Shown: positions 1 through 8,029, counted from the stretch's first letter. The stretch: 33,214 bases of DNA from Amycolatopsis kentuckyensis (GCF_002155975.1 NZ_MUMI01000170.1:1-33214), one strand, 5' to 3'. Program-made: numbers and translations. The notes: generated by a model from the letters alone, not told the origin.

Positions 1-2327
1 GCCTGCCGGAGCACGGCGAGCCCGATGTTGGCCTTCGCGGTGGTACCGGTGAGCCGCGCTTGGGGAGCCAGCGTCGCGACGGCCACCTCGACGGCGGCGG
101 TGAACTCGTCGGTGTCGTCGAGAACGCCGGCGAAGTCGGGCAGCGGCCGGAAGGCCAGCGGCCGCCCGGTCGCCCGCCCGGGCGTCCAGACGACGACGTC
201 GGTCCCGGCGAGGTACCGCTCGGCCAGCTCGGCGTCACCGTTCTGCCAGCCACCCGGCGGCTCGGGCCAGGCGTCCCCGAGGCGCGCGAGGTCGTTGTTG
301 GGATCCAGGACGATCGCGGAGACCCCGAGGAGAGCGCATTCCTCGATGATCCGCCGCAGCAGCACGGTCTTCCCGGACCCGGAACCGGCGAAGACGGCGG
401 CGTGCTTGCGCAGGGCGGAGAGTTCGATCCGCACGGGGTCACCGGAGCCGACGACGGACCCCAGGGTGATTTCGCCTTCGGCGGGCGGCGGGTGGGTCGC
501 CGCACCGGGCTGCTTCTCGCCCGGTTTTTCCGACGGCTTCTCGGGCAGCACGGCGGCCAGCAGGTCGGACCGGCTGGCCGGCCGCCGGTCGATCAGCCAC
601 TCGTGCAGCTCGCGGCCGCCGTTGCCGAGCATCTTCTGCAACGCCCAGAAGGTCCGCACGTCCCCGTCGGAGAGCCGGAGCGTCCGGCCGCCCGCGGCCG
701 TGAACTTCTCGACCTCTTCGCGGGTCTTGGCCCCGCGCCCCCAGGCCTCCCGGAGGATGACGAGGTGCCGGTTGTCCACGCCCTGGCGCTGTCCCGCCTC
801 GGACCGGGCCTTCCGGAACCGGCTCAGCGCCGCCCGCGGGTCACGGGCCGCGATCGCCCGGAAAACCCAGTGCTCCTGCAGGTCCGCGGTTTCGTCGAGC
901 GTCCGGGTCAGCCAGGCGTGCACCTCGCTCAGCCCCGTCTGGCGCTCACAGGACCACTCCATGTCGTCGTCGCCGACCTCGGTGACCCAGCACCGCAGGG
1001 CGGCCGACAGCAGCCCCGGCATCATCCGGTCCACGATCGACTCGGCGAGCAGCTTCCCGGGTTCGACTTCCGCCCGCAGCTTCTCGAACTCGGCGTCGAG
1101 CTCGGCGAACCGGTCGTTCTCCACCTCGGTCCGCACGGGCGCGACCGGGAGCGGAGCCTTCTCGTCGAAGGAGGTGAGCTCCCGGACCTGCCCGGACCGC
1201 AGGCACCCATCGATGTGCGCGCCGATGCGCTTGAGGAGTTCCCGCGGAGTCCACTGTTCCCACGGGCCCTCGAACGCCGCCGGAGCCACCGGCCAGGTCG
1301 GGTGCGGTGGGGTGAAGTCCATCGCTTCGTAGGCCACCCCGAGCCGCTTCTCCACCAGCGCCCGGCCCAGCGCGGCATCGGTGATCCGGCCCAGCGTCAC
1401 CGTTTCCCGGAAGCGATCGGGCACGGTGCCCGTCGCCTTCGACCTGATCTGCTCCCAGGTGGACGGCAGGCAGGCCAGCACGGTGAGGGTCTTGTGGGTG
1501 ACTTCGCGCAGGCCCATCAGCCCATCGGCGATCTGCGCCACGAGCAGATCCTCCCCGATGTCTTTGCCCATGCCCTGCTTGGACCGCGCGACCAGGGTGT
1601 CGAGCTGGTCGACGGCGATCACGACCGGCCCGGTCAGGGCGAGCAGCCGCGTGATCTCCTGGACGAGGACCCGCGACGGCTTCGGCCGCGAGTAGATGTT
1701 CCACCGCCGGGCTTCGGACGTCAGCTCGGTGTCGCCGTCGAGGTAGTCCTCCCCGATGTACTTGGTGCTCCGGTCGCGGCTCGCGATGAGCACGAGGGCG
1801 CGGGCGGTGTCCCCGCACTCGTCGGCGGCCGCTTCGTCGAGCGACCCGACCCCGTCGACGAAGGCCTCGACGTCCTCGGCGGTCAGCCCGCGCCCGCGGC
1901 GGATCCTCGCCTCGACCTCGGCATCGACGTGGGCCCGCAGGCACACCCGGAGCAGGAACCTCCGCAGTTGCGACTCCCCCGAATCGTCCGGGCGGGCCAG
2001 GCCGCGGCGCAGCGCCTCGGCCGTGTTGTCCCAGAACGCCTCGGCCGCGGTGACGTCGTCGAGGAAGAAATACCCGCGGGCGCGGTGGACCCGGTGCCGG
2101 ACGAGCCCGAGCAGATGGGTTTTGCCGACCCCTTTCTGGCCGCGCATGACGAGCCCGATCGGGCTGGGTCCGTCGCTGGCCACGGCGTCGCGGATGCCGG
2201 TGTCGAGGGCGGCGAGCGACTCGGCGTGCAGCCCGTCCACGTGGTAGGGCGAGTCCCGCCAGACGTGGTCGGGGGTGTCCGCCCAGTCGAAGCTCAGCGT
2301 CGCGAGTGCTTTGAGTTCGTCCATCAT
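1..2327 (-). CDS. Double P-loop ATPase with C-terminal HerA/FtsK-like module (partial)
   Basis: The reading frame is open from an ATG at 2327 to the left edge, so about 775 codons are present and the C-terminus is missing. Two ATPase modules are visible. The first has a Walker A motif GQKGVGKT at residues 63-70 and a Walker B-like stretch VVIAVDQLDTL, as in AAA/STAND-type ATPases. The second has GSGSGKTV near residues 648-655, followed by AIVLDPNNDL, the signature of HerA/FtsK/VirB4-like DNA-translocating ATPases. Between them lies a long, mostly helical region. The start overlaps the stop of the upstream winged-helix gene by one base (TGATG), so the two are translationally coupled at the end of a TIR/KGGVGR operon. 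Family knowledge suggests a nucleic-acid motor. A role in phage defence or plasmid conflict is inferred from the neighbours. An in-frame second ATG lies at 2324. Confidence 0.8.
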   Translation of the reverse strand, partial: MMDELKALATLSFDWADTPDHVWRDSPYHVDGLHAESLAALDTGIRDAVASDGPSPIGLVMRGQKGVGKTHLLGLVRHRVHRARGYFFLDDVTAAEAFWDNTAEALRRGLARPDDSGESQLRRFLLRVCLRAHVDAEVEARIRRGRGLTAEDVEAFVDGVGSLDEAAADECGDTARALVLIASRDRSTKYIGEDYLDGDTELTSEARRWNIYSRPKPSRVLVQEITRLLALTGPVVIAVDQLDTLVARSKQGMGKDIGEDLLVAQIADGLMGLREVTHKTLTVLACLPSTWEQIRSKATGTVPDRFRETVTLGRITDAALGRALVEKRLGVAYEAMDFTPPHPTWPVAPAAFEGPWEQWTPRELLKRIGAHIDGCLRSGQVRELTSFDEKAPLPVAPVRTEVENDRFAELDAEFEKLRAEVEPGKLLAESIVDRMMPGLLSAALRCWVTEVGDDDMEWSCERQTGLSEVHAWLTRTLDETADLQEHWVFRAIAARDPRAALSRFRKARSEAGQRQGVDNRHLVILREAWGRGAKTREEVEKFTAAGGRTLRLSDGDVRTFWALQKMLGNGGRELHEWLIDRRPASRSDLLAAVLPEKPSEKPGEKQPGAATHPPPAEGEITLGSVVGSGDPVRIELSALRKHAAVFAGSGSGKTVLLRRIIEECALLGVSAIVLDPNNDLARLGDAWPEPPGGWQNGDAELAERYLAGTDVVVWTPGRATGRPLAFRPLPDFAGVLDDTDEFTAAVEVAVATLAPQARLTGTTAKANIGLAVLRQ

Positions 2328-2968
2328 CACGCCTCGAACGCCACGAAGTGGTTGTCTTCGCCGCCGATGCGGATCGCCGCCTCGTGGTCGGCCGCGGTGA
2401 GCGCCTTGCGGTTGTCTTCGGGGACCAGGTGGACCTTCCCGAGCCGGCTCAGTTCCTTGAGCACGACGTCGACTTCCGCGGCCGGCGCGCCGAGTTTCGG
2501 CCGCAGGTCGACCAGCGCGACCCAGCCACGCGGCTCCTTCACCAGTTCGCGGTAGGCCGTCCGGATGCGGTCCTCCAGGTCGGCCGGCGGCGCTCCGTTC
2601 GCGCTCGGCGCCGGACCGAAGATCTGGAAGAGCCGCTTGTCCTCGCGCCGCAGGTACTCCCCCAGCCCGCCGAGGACCACGTACAGCGCCGTCGCCAGCG
2701 GGCTCTGCCCCCGTTGCGGCGGCGGACCGCCTGCCGCCAGTTCCTGTTCGCACCAGGCCCAGCCGCTGTCGCTCAGCACGTGGACGTAACTCCGCTTCGG
2801 CCCGGTCCGGTCGCTGTCCACGTAACCGAGCTTGTTCAGCCCCGTGCGTTCGGTGCCCGTGAGGGTGAAGCCGACCAGCTCCGCCAGCTCCTGGTTGGGC
2901 ACCTCCCGGCCCAGCACCATCAGCGTGAACATCGCCGCGGTCTGCTTGTGTCCCAAGCGGTCGGTCAT
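2327..2968 (-). CDS. Winged-helix-like protein of the TIR/HerA operon
   Basis: This is a 213-residue protein without a recognised named family. The N-terminal ~80 residues (KQTAAMFTLMVLGREVPNQE, then a GTERTGLNKLGYVDSD stretch) read like a winged helix-turn-helix. The last ~80 residues (from ADLEDRIRTAYRELV to DHEAAIRIGGEDNHFVAF) look like a second small helical/winged domain. No catalytic motif is visible. It sits 23 bp after the KGGVGR ATPase and overlaps the HerA-like gene by one base, so it is probably an adaptor or DNA-binding partner of those ATPases. That role is an inference from order and spacing. The ATG at 2968 is chosen because it is the first start after the upstream stop. An upstream in-frame extension overlaps the ATPase gene and reads as compositional noise. 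Confidence 0.72.
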   Translation of the reverse strand: MTDRLGHKQTAAMFTLMVLGREVPNQELAELVGFTLTGTERTGLNKLGYVDSDRTGPKRSYVHVLSDSGWAWCEQELAAGGPPPQRGQSPLATALYVVLGGLGEYLRREDKRLFQIFGPAPSANGAPPADLEDRIRTAYRELVKEPRGWVALVDLRPKLGAPAAEVDVVLKELSRLGKVHLVPEDNRKALTAADHEAAIRIGGEDNHFVAFEA

Positions 2969-2991
2969 CCGAGATCCTTCCGGTGGTTCGG

Positions 2992-4581
2992 CTACGTCGT
3001 GGTCCGGGCGAGGGTGCGCACCAGCCGGTCGATGGACCGGCGGGTTTCCGGGAGGGCCGCGTGGTGACCGTCGCCGTTCGGGGAGCGGGGTCTGACCGCC
3101 ACCGCCAGGTCCGCCGCCAGCTCGTTCGCGCGGGGGTCGTCGCCCGCTTCGACGGCGGCCTGCAGGTCGGTCAGCAGCTCGCCGACCAGGTCCCAGCGGG
3201 CCGGGCGCAGCCGGGCGGCACGCACCTGAGCCAGCAGGGCGGGGAGGTCCGCGTCGTCGCCGGCCGGTGGGGTGCCACCTTTCAGCCGGGCGACCAGGTC
3301 CTGGGCCACGCCGGCCGGGCCACGGGCGCCGAGCCGCAGGTAGCGGAGGTTGCCCACGTACCCCGGGAGCCCGGCCGCCTCGGTGCCCGGGGTCAGGATC
3401 GGGATCACCCGGCGGTCCTGGCCGAGCGACCGCTGCAGGAACAGCTCGACCTCGGCCTGCTGCCAGCGGCTCACCTTGCCGTCGACGATCAGGCACAGGT
3501 GCCGCGCGTCGTCCTCGGTCCGCTCCAGCAGCGACTGGTCGCCCGACAGCGACTTCACGGCCCGGACGCCCAGCTTCCCCAGTTCCGCGAGCAGCTCGCC
3601 GGCAGGCTGGACGAACGACCGCGGGATGCTGACCCGCAGTTCGTGCTTGAACTTCCGGTGGCTCGCGCGCACCGCCGCCACGTAGGCATCGCGGTTCTCC
3701 GCCAGCAGGTCCGTGCGGTCGAGGCCGTACGCGATCACCGCCGCGACCGTCTCCAGGGCGAAGCCGATCTGGTCCGCGCTCGGCGTCTTCTCCGACAGGA
3801 CCGGCAGCTGCTCACCGAAACTCCAGTACGACACGTACGGCAGCGTGAGGTGCCGGGACATCGTCTCCGGCGCGACGCGCTGGTCGAGCCACGCCCCGTA
3901 CAGCTCGGCCGTCTCCGCGACGACGATCTTGCGCCACTCCTCCGACCGGCCGTACTCCTCCCGGCTGTCGAAGCGCGAGAGGACCGGCAGCACGGTGAGC
4001 CGCGAGCGGTCGAACGGCAGGCGGTTGCGCGCCGCGTCGGCGCGGCGGGCGGCGTCCACCGCGCCGAGGATGCTCTGCCGGTTCGCGGTGAACAGCAGGA
4101 CGAGGTGGTCCGGCAGGTGCGCGGTGCAGATGCCGCCGATGTCGGAGATCCCGGTCCGGCTGTCGACGAGCACGAAGTCGTAGTCGTTCGTCCACTGCTC
4201 GCGGCACTTCTCGAGGTACTCGCCGAACCCCTCCTCGTACAGGCCTTCCCAGTCGATCGCCTGGACCTGCCCGACGTAGTCGTCGTCCTCGCTCCCGGCG
4301 GCGATGAAGTCGAGCGCACCGGCCCTCCGCAGCCGCAGCACGTGGGCCTCCGGGGCGAACGAACCGGCCCGGAAGCCGGTGACGAGGTCCACCACGCCGC
4401 CGCGGGGCCTCCCGGGCAGCCGCGGCCGGAAGTAGTCGCCGAGACCGGGTGCCTCGAGGTCCCAGTCCAGGCAGAGCACCCGGTGGCCCCAGCGGGCGAG
4501 CAGCACGGCGATGTTGGCCAGCGTGAAGCTGCGGCCTACCCCGCCCTTGTAGGAGTAGAAGGTGAACACCGACCCCGGCAT
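2992..4581 (-). CDS. KGGVGR-motif variant ParA/MinD-like ATPase with TIR-like C-terminal region
   Basis: This 529-residue protein begins MPGSVFTFYSYKGGVGRSF. The deviant Walker A at residues 12-18 has Arg where ParA/MinD proteins usually have Lys-Thr/Ser (KGGVGKT), which defines the KGGVGR variant class. LCLDWDLEAPGL follows near residue 38, and the Walker B-like DFVLVDSRTGISDIGG lies near residues 135-150, so the SIMIBI ATPase fold occupies roughly residues 1-260. Residues ~305-440 (VSIPRSFVQPAGELLAEL, then RHLCLIVDGKVSRWQQAEVE, then RRVIPILTPG) resemble a degenerate TIR-like domain. The last ~80 residues are helical. The gene begins three bases after the TIR gene stop and is clearly co-transcribed with it. 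Such ATPases are known beside TIR proteins in actinobacterial conflict loci. A sensor or regulator role here is inferred. Confidence 0.85.
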   Translation of the reverse strand: MPGSVFTFYSYKGGVGRSFTLANIAVLLARWGHRVLCLDWDLEAPGLGDYFRPRLPGRPRGGVVDLVTGFRAGSFAPEAHVLRLRRAGALDFIAAGSEDDDYVGQVQAIDWEGLYEEGFGEYLEKCREQWTNDYDFVLVDSRTGISDIGGICTAHLPDHLVLLFTANRQSILGAVDAARRADAARNRLPFDRSRLTVLPVLSRFDSREEYGRSEEWRKIVVAETAELYGAWLDQRVAPETMSRHLTLPYVSYWSFGEQLPVLSEKTPSADQIGFALETVAAVIAYGLDRTDLLAENRDAYVAAVRASHRKFKHELRVSIPRSFVQPAGELLAELGKLGVRAVKSLSGDQSLLERTEDDARHLCLIVDGKVSRWQQAEVELFLQRSLGQDRRVIPILTPGTEAAGLPGYVGNLRYLRLGARGPAGVAQDLVARLKGGTPPAGDDADLPALLAQVRAARLRPARWDLVGELLTDLQAAVEAGDDPRANELAADLAVAVRPRSPNGDGHHAALPETRRSIDRLVRTLARTTT

Positions 4582-4584
4582 CGG

Positions 4585-5154
4585 TCAGAACCTCGGTATC
4601 CGCGCCGGCGACGGCGGCTCGGGGTCCGGCGTGTGCACCGGCCAGTCCGGCTGCCACTCCGGCGCTCGTTCGATGAGTTCCTCGAGTTCCTTGGCGATCT
4701 CCGCGATCTTGTGGTTGAACTCCAGGTACGCCGGGGCGGCCTGGAAGTGTTCGAAGGGGTGGTTCCACCGGTGCAGGTCACGCGGACTCCGCGCGTGCGC
4801 CCAGTCGGGGAAGTGCCGGGAGTCGCAGTAGATCACCGGGTAGATCAACGGCCGGGCGCGCGTGCTCAGCGCCTCCCGCTTGGCCATCGAATGCCACTCC
4901 GCCAGGCACCACTCGTCGCGGAAGTACTTCGGCGAGCACACCGGGACCAGCACCCGGGTGCGCAGCAGCGCGGTGCGCACCTCCGCCGCCCAGCTCGCTC
5001 CCGTGCGCACCTGGTCGTCGCAGAAAATCCGGACGTCGCGGTAGAAGTTGTTGTCGAGCACCTCGGACAGCCGGGGCCGGAAATGATTCTTCACCCACGC
5101 CGAAATGTCCTCGCCGGCGCGTTGATAGCTGATGAACACGTCGTACTCGTACAC
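4585..5154 (-). CDS. TIR domain protein
   Basis: This 189-residue protein is essentially one TIR domain. It has box 1 YDVFISYQRAGED at residues 4-15, a central RIFCDDQVRTGASWAAEVRTA, then VLVPVCSPKYFRDEWCLAEW with the conserved Glu (residue 86) expected of NAD-cleaving TIR domains. The GTG at 5154 is chosen because it directly precedes box 1 and has GAAGGAG 11 bases upstream. An ATG at 5217 would add 21 residues of low-complexity leader. It is the first gene of a four-gene minus-strand operon. Many bacterial TIR proteins are effectors that deplete NAD+ or make signalling nucleotides. Which applies here cannot be read from sequence, and an adaptor role is also possible. Confidence 0.85.
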   Translation of the reverse strand: MYEYDVFISYQRAGEDISAWVKNHFRPRLSEVLDNNFYRDVRIFCDDQVRTGASWAAEVRTALLRTRVLVPVCSPKYFRDEWCLAEWHSMAKREALSTRARPLIYPVIYCDSRHFPDWAHARSPRDLHRWNHPFEHFQAAPAYLEFNHKIAEIAKELEELIERAPEWQPDWPVHTPDPEPPSPARIPRF

Positions 5155-5299
5155 GCGTGCCTTCGCTCCTTCGCCGCACCCCACCAGGCAACGGCCCATC
5201 CTAGGCCGGACCCGCACGGCGGGAGAAGGCGGGAAACCGGACAGAAAGATGCCAATACCTGGCCACCGGACGGCACTCAGGCTGTCCAGCCGGAAAAGC

Positions 5300-5328
5300 T
5301 TGACAAACGCGGAAATGGGAGATAAATG
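5300..5328 (+). promoter_or_regulatory. Candidate sigma-70-type promoter upstream of the SEFIR gene
   Basis: A consensus TTGACA (5300-5305) is followed 17 bases later by TAAATG (5323-5328), or at 16 bases by ATAAAT, in an otherwise GC-rich divergent region. It would give a leader of about 85 bases for the SEFIR gene at 5419. The -35 is perfect and the -10 is imperfect, so this is a prediction. Confidence 0.45.
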
Positions 5329-5336
5329 ACAGGGCA

Positions 5337-5363
5337 GCGCGCCCGGCGCGCACTATTTTTTTT
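5337..5363 (+). terminator. GC hairpin plus T8 tract in the SEFIR leader (terminator/attenuator-like)
   Basis: GCGCGC (5337-5342), a three-base CCG loop and GCGCGC (5346-5351) form a compact stem. It is followed by ACTA and eight consecutive Ts (5356-5363), the classic shape of an intrinsic terminator and rare in this GC-rich DNA. It lies only about 10 bases after the candidate -10 and 55 bases before the SEFIR start codon. It is therefore oddly placed for a normal terminator and could attenuate transcription or insulate the divergent operons. Confidence 0.5.
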
Positions 5364-5418
5364 CCGCACACCGATCAGCCGGATCGGTGCATCACCGACT
5401 CGACGGGGAGGGGCACCG

Positions 5419-6390
5419 ATGCCCGACCGTGCCGCGCCCCGGGTGTTCGTGACCTACTCGCACGACACCCCGGAACACAAGGAACTCGTGCACCGCTTCG
5501 CCGCGTTCCTGCGCACCCAGATCGGCTTGGACGTCCACCTCGACGCCTGGTACGACAACACGCGCCGGGACTGGTCGCTGTGGGCCACCGAGAACCTGGA
5601 GAAAGCGGACTTCATCCTGGCCATCGCCTCCCCCGACTACAAGCGCCGCGCCGACGGCACCGCGATGCCCCACGAGGGGCGGGGTGCCCAGTTCGAGGCG
5701 GCGGTCATCCGGAACAACCTGACCCGGGACCTGCGTCGCGAGACCGAGCGGGTGCTGCCGGTCGTGCTGCCCGGCCGCTCGGTCGACGAGATCCCGGTCT
5801 TCCTCAACGCCCATTCGACGACGCGGTACCACGTCGAGGAGTTCACCGAGGCGGGCGTGGCCGACCTCCTCGCCGCGATCACCGGGCAAGGGCAGTACCC
5901 GATGCCCCGGCGCGGAAAGTGGCGGGGTGGCACCGTGGAAGACCGGCGGGTGCCCGCGGGCGATCTGCCGTGGCTGTGCGCCAGCAAGGGCGTGAAGCGC
6001 GGAGCCGCGTCGATCGACGGCCGGAGCTACGAGCGGAGCATCGTCCTGCGGCCGGCGGCACCGGCGGTGACCGGACCGGGGTTCGTCGAGCTGGAGCTGG
6101 GCGGCAACTACCGGCGGTTCACCACCGTCGTCGGGGTTCTCGACGACGCCGCGGACGCGTTCCAGGTCGGCCGGGTCCGGGTGGTGCTCGACGGGAACCC
6201 GCGCTCGGAACACGACGTCTCGGCCGGGAAACCGGCCGTCATCGACCTGGACGTGACCGGAGCGCGCCTCCTGCGGCTGGAGCTGTCCCGGCCGCAGCAG
6301 GCGTCACCGCTCAGTTCCGCGGTGTTCGTCGTCACCCCGCGGCACGCCCGGCCGCCCGAACTCGCCCTGGGCGATCCGACCGTGACCTAG
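5419..6390 (+). CDS. SEFIR domain protein with C-terminal NPCBM-like domain
   Basis: This is a 323-residue protein. Residues 8-150 form a SEFIR domain, the TIR-related fold of IL-17 receptor signalling: PRVFVTYSHDTPEHKELVHR, then DVHLDAWYDN, then WATENLEKADFILAIASPDYK. Residues ~180-310 resemble an NPCBM/NEW2 carbohydrate-binding-like domain (WLCASKGVKRGAASIDGRSY, ELELGGNYRRFTTVVGVLDD). The ATG at 5419 is preferred because GGGGAGGGG precedes it and it directly abuts the SEFIR fold. A longer in-frame start at 5326 would add 31 residues and coincides with the promoter and hairpin. It is divergent from the TIR operon and its 3' end overlaps convergent ptsI by 59 bp. SEFIR proteins are thought to act in bacterial immunity or signalling. 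The ligand of the NPCBM part is unknown. Confidence 0.85.
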   Translation: MPDRAAPRVFVTYSHDTPEHKELVHRFAAFLRTQIGLDVHLDAWYDNTRRDWSLWATENLEKADFILAIASPDYKRRADGTAMPHEGRGAQFEAAVIRNNLTRDLRRETERVLPVVLPGRSVDEIPVFLNAHSTTRYHVEEFTEAGVADLLAAITGQGQYPMPRRGKWRGGTVEDRRVPAGDLPWLCASKGVKRGAASIDGRSYERSIVLRPAAPAVTGPGFVELELGGNYRRFTTVVGVLDDAADAFQVGRVRVVLDGNPRSEHDVSAGKPAVIDLDVTGARLLRLELSRPQQASPLSSAVFVVTPRHARPPELALGDPTVT

Positions 6391-7942
6391 CGCGGCACGT
6401 CTCGAGGTCCACCTCGCGCAGTGCCGCGCCCACGCCGGCCAACGCCACCGCGTTCATCGACAACGACGTCACGCCCAGCCCCACCAGCACCGGCGCCAGT
6501 GCCGGGTCCGCCGCCGCTTCGCCGCACACCCCCACCGGCTTCCCCGCCGCCGCGCCCGCTTCCGCGACCATGCCCACCAGCCTCAGCAGCGCGGGCTGGT
6601 CCGGCGCGTTCAGCTTGGCCACCGCGCCGAGCTGGCGGTCCGCCGCGAACGTGTACTGGGCCAGGTCGTTCGTTCCCACCGAGACGAAGTCCACCGCTTC
6701 GAGGATCTCGCGGGCGCTCAGCGCCGCCGCCGGGATCTCGATCATCACGCCCGCGCGGGCGATGCCCGCCGCGCGGACCCGGGCTGCGAACCAGGCCGCT
6801 TCCGCTGCCGTCGCCACCATCGGGGCCATCACCGACAGCTCCACGCCCGTGTCCCCGGCCGCCGCCGCGATCGCCGACAGCTGGCGGTCCAGCAGCTCCG
6901 GGCGGTCGAACGCCACGCGCAGGCCGCGGACGCCCAGTGCCGGGTTGGGTTCCTCGCCCATCGGCAGGAACGCCAGGGGCTTGTCGGACCCCGCGTCCAG
7001 CGTCCGGACGACGACCGGCCGGCCCGCGAACGGGGCCAGTACTGCCGCGTAGGCAGCCCGTTGCTCGGCTTCCGTCGGCTCGGAAGCCGCGGAGAGGTAA
7101 CAGAATTCGGTGCGGAACAGCCCGATCCCTTCGGCGCCGGCCGCCGCGGCAGCCGCTGCGTCCGCCGCCGACCCCACGTTGGCCAGCAGCTTCACGCGGT
7201 GGCCGTCGGCGAGGCGGCCGACGCCGTCCCACTCCGGGCGGGCCGTCCGGGCCGGTGCCCGTACCGTGCCGTCCGACGGCGTCACCGTGCCCGCGGACCC
7301 GTCGACCGCGAGCCCCGGGGCGGCCAGTTCCAGCACTCCGGCGCACGCCACCACGGCGGGAATACCGAGCGCCCGCGCCAGGATCGCGGTGTGGCTCGTC
7401 GGGCCGCCTTCGGCCGTCACCAGCGCCAGGACCAGGTCCGGGTCGAGCCCGGCGGTGTCGGCCGGCGCGAGGTCCCGCGCCACCAGCACGCTCGGCGACG
7501 TCAGCTCCGGCACGCCCGGCGGGGCCACGCCCAGCAGGGCCGCGACGATCCGGTCGCGCACGTCGGCGACGTCCCTCGCGCGTTCGGCCATGTAGCCGCC
7601 CGCGGCCTGCAGGGCGGTCATGAACTCCCCCGCCGCCTCCCACACGGCCCGCGGCGCCGGGAGCGAACGCGCGTGGACGAGCTTCTCCGCGGAGGCGGTC
7701 AACGCCGGATCCGCCGCCATCGCGGCCGTCGTCTCCAAGACCGATCGGGCATCTCCGGACACGGAACGGGCACGATCGGACAACGCGGCCGCCACCGAAG
7801 CCGCCGCCTGCCCGATCTTGCCCGCTTCGGCCCCGAGGTCCGCCGGAGCGGGCGTGGAAGCGGGTTCGGGCAGGTCAGCGGCCACGAGGAGGCGGGGACC
7901 GTCGACCCGGCCGGGGCTGACTCCGACACCGGACAGCTGCAT
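6332..7942 (-). CDS. ptsI: Phosphoenolpyruvate-protein phosphotransferase (PTS enzyme I)
   Basis: The 536-residue cytoplasmic enzyme transfers phosphate from PEP to HPr, the first step of all PTS sugar uptake. The phospho-His lies in EGGPTSHTAILARALGIPAVV at H184 (E. coli position 189). The PEP-binding TIM-barrel domain shows GIGLFRTEFCYL, RTLDAGSDKPLAFLPMGEEPNPALG, SVGTNDLAQYTFAADR and the C-terminal catalytic-Cys region KPVGVCGEAAADP. The start ATG at 7942 has GGAGG eight bases upstream. A longer frame reaching 8008 would run into the divergent promoters. It is transcribed away from the DeoR-fruK-PTS operon, the arrangement known in Corynebacterium. The 3' end overlaps the convergent SEFIR gene by 59 bp. 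It is slightly shorter than E. coli EI, mainly at the N-terminus. Confidence 0.96.
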   Translation of the reverse strand: MQLSGVGVSPGRVDGPRLLVAADLPEPASTPAPADLGAEAGKIGQAAASVAAALSDRARSVSGDARSVLETTAAMAADPALTASAEKLVHARSLPAPRAVWEAAGEFMTALQAAGGYMAERARDVADVRDRIVAALLGVAPPGVPELTSPSVLVARDLAPADTAGLDPDLVLALVTAEGGPTSHTAILARALGIPAVVACAGVLELAAPGLAVDGSAGTVTPSDGTVRAPARTARPEWDGVGRLADGHRVKLLANVGSAADAAAAAAAGAEGIGLFRTEFCYLSAASEPTEAEQRAAYAAVLAPFAGRPVVVRTLDAGSDKPLAFLPMGEEPNPALGVRGLRVAFDRPELLDRQLSAIAAAAGDTGVELSVMAPMVATAAEAAWFAARVRAAGIARAGVMIEIPAAALSAREILEAVDFVSVGTNDLAQYTFAADRQLGAVAKLNAPDQPALLRLVGMVAEAGAAAGKPVGVCGEAAADPALAPVLVGLGVTSLSMNAVALAGVGAALREVDLETCRARSRSDRPGRVRAAGRAAG

Positions 7943-7981
7943 TTCGGGACCTCCGGAAGCAAGGGATCTCGTAACTGGGGA

Positions 7982-8012
7982 TTGACAGTACGGTAACAAC
8001 GGGCACAATCAA
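7982..8012. promoter_or_regulatory. Overlapping divergent promoters for ptsI and the fru operon
   Basis: On the plus strand, TTGACA (7982-7987) is followed 16 bases later by CACAAT (8004-8009). On the minus strand, TTGATT (complement of 8007-8012) is followed 16 bases later by TACTGT (complement of 7985-7990). Each promoter's -35 overlaps the other's -10, so binding in this segment would control both directions. Predicted from sequence only. Confidence 0.5.
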
Positions 8013-8029
8013 ACGGCAACGGGCAAACA
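8009..8029 (+). promoter_or_regulatory. Candidate FruR (DeoR-type) operator repeats
   Basis: TCAAACG (8009-8015) and GCAAACA (8023-8029) are direct repeats with a 14-base period, just downstream of the -10. A weaker copy, AACAACG, lies 14 bases further upstream at 7995. CAAAC-containing direct repeats are a known style of operator for DeoR-family fructose regulators. The adjacent regulator gene makes autoregulation and ptsI control likely. Confidence 0.4.

Noticed and set aside
60-2555. Long plus-strand open frame of 831 codons
   Set aside because: It lies antisense to the ATPase gene, which shows two P-loops and real protein texture. The plus frame is Gly/Pro/Arg-rich GC noise.
2983-5325. 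Long plus-strand open frame of 780 codons
   Set aside because: It is antisense to the KGGVGR ATPase and TIR genes and has only low-complexity Arg/Val/Gln content.
5326-5418. Upstream extension of the SEFIR protein
   Set aside because: The ATG at 5326 lies within the candidate -10 box, and the extension covers the hairpin and T8 tract. ATG 5419 has a good ribosome site and starts at the domain.
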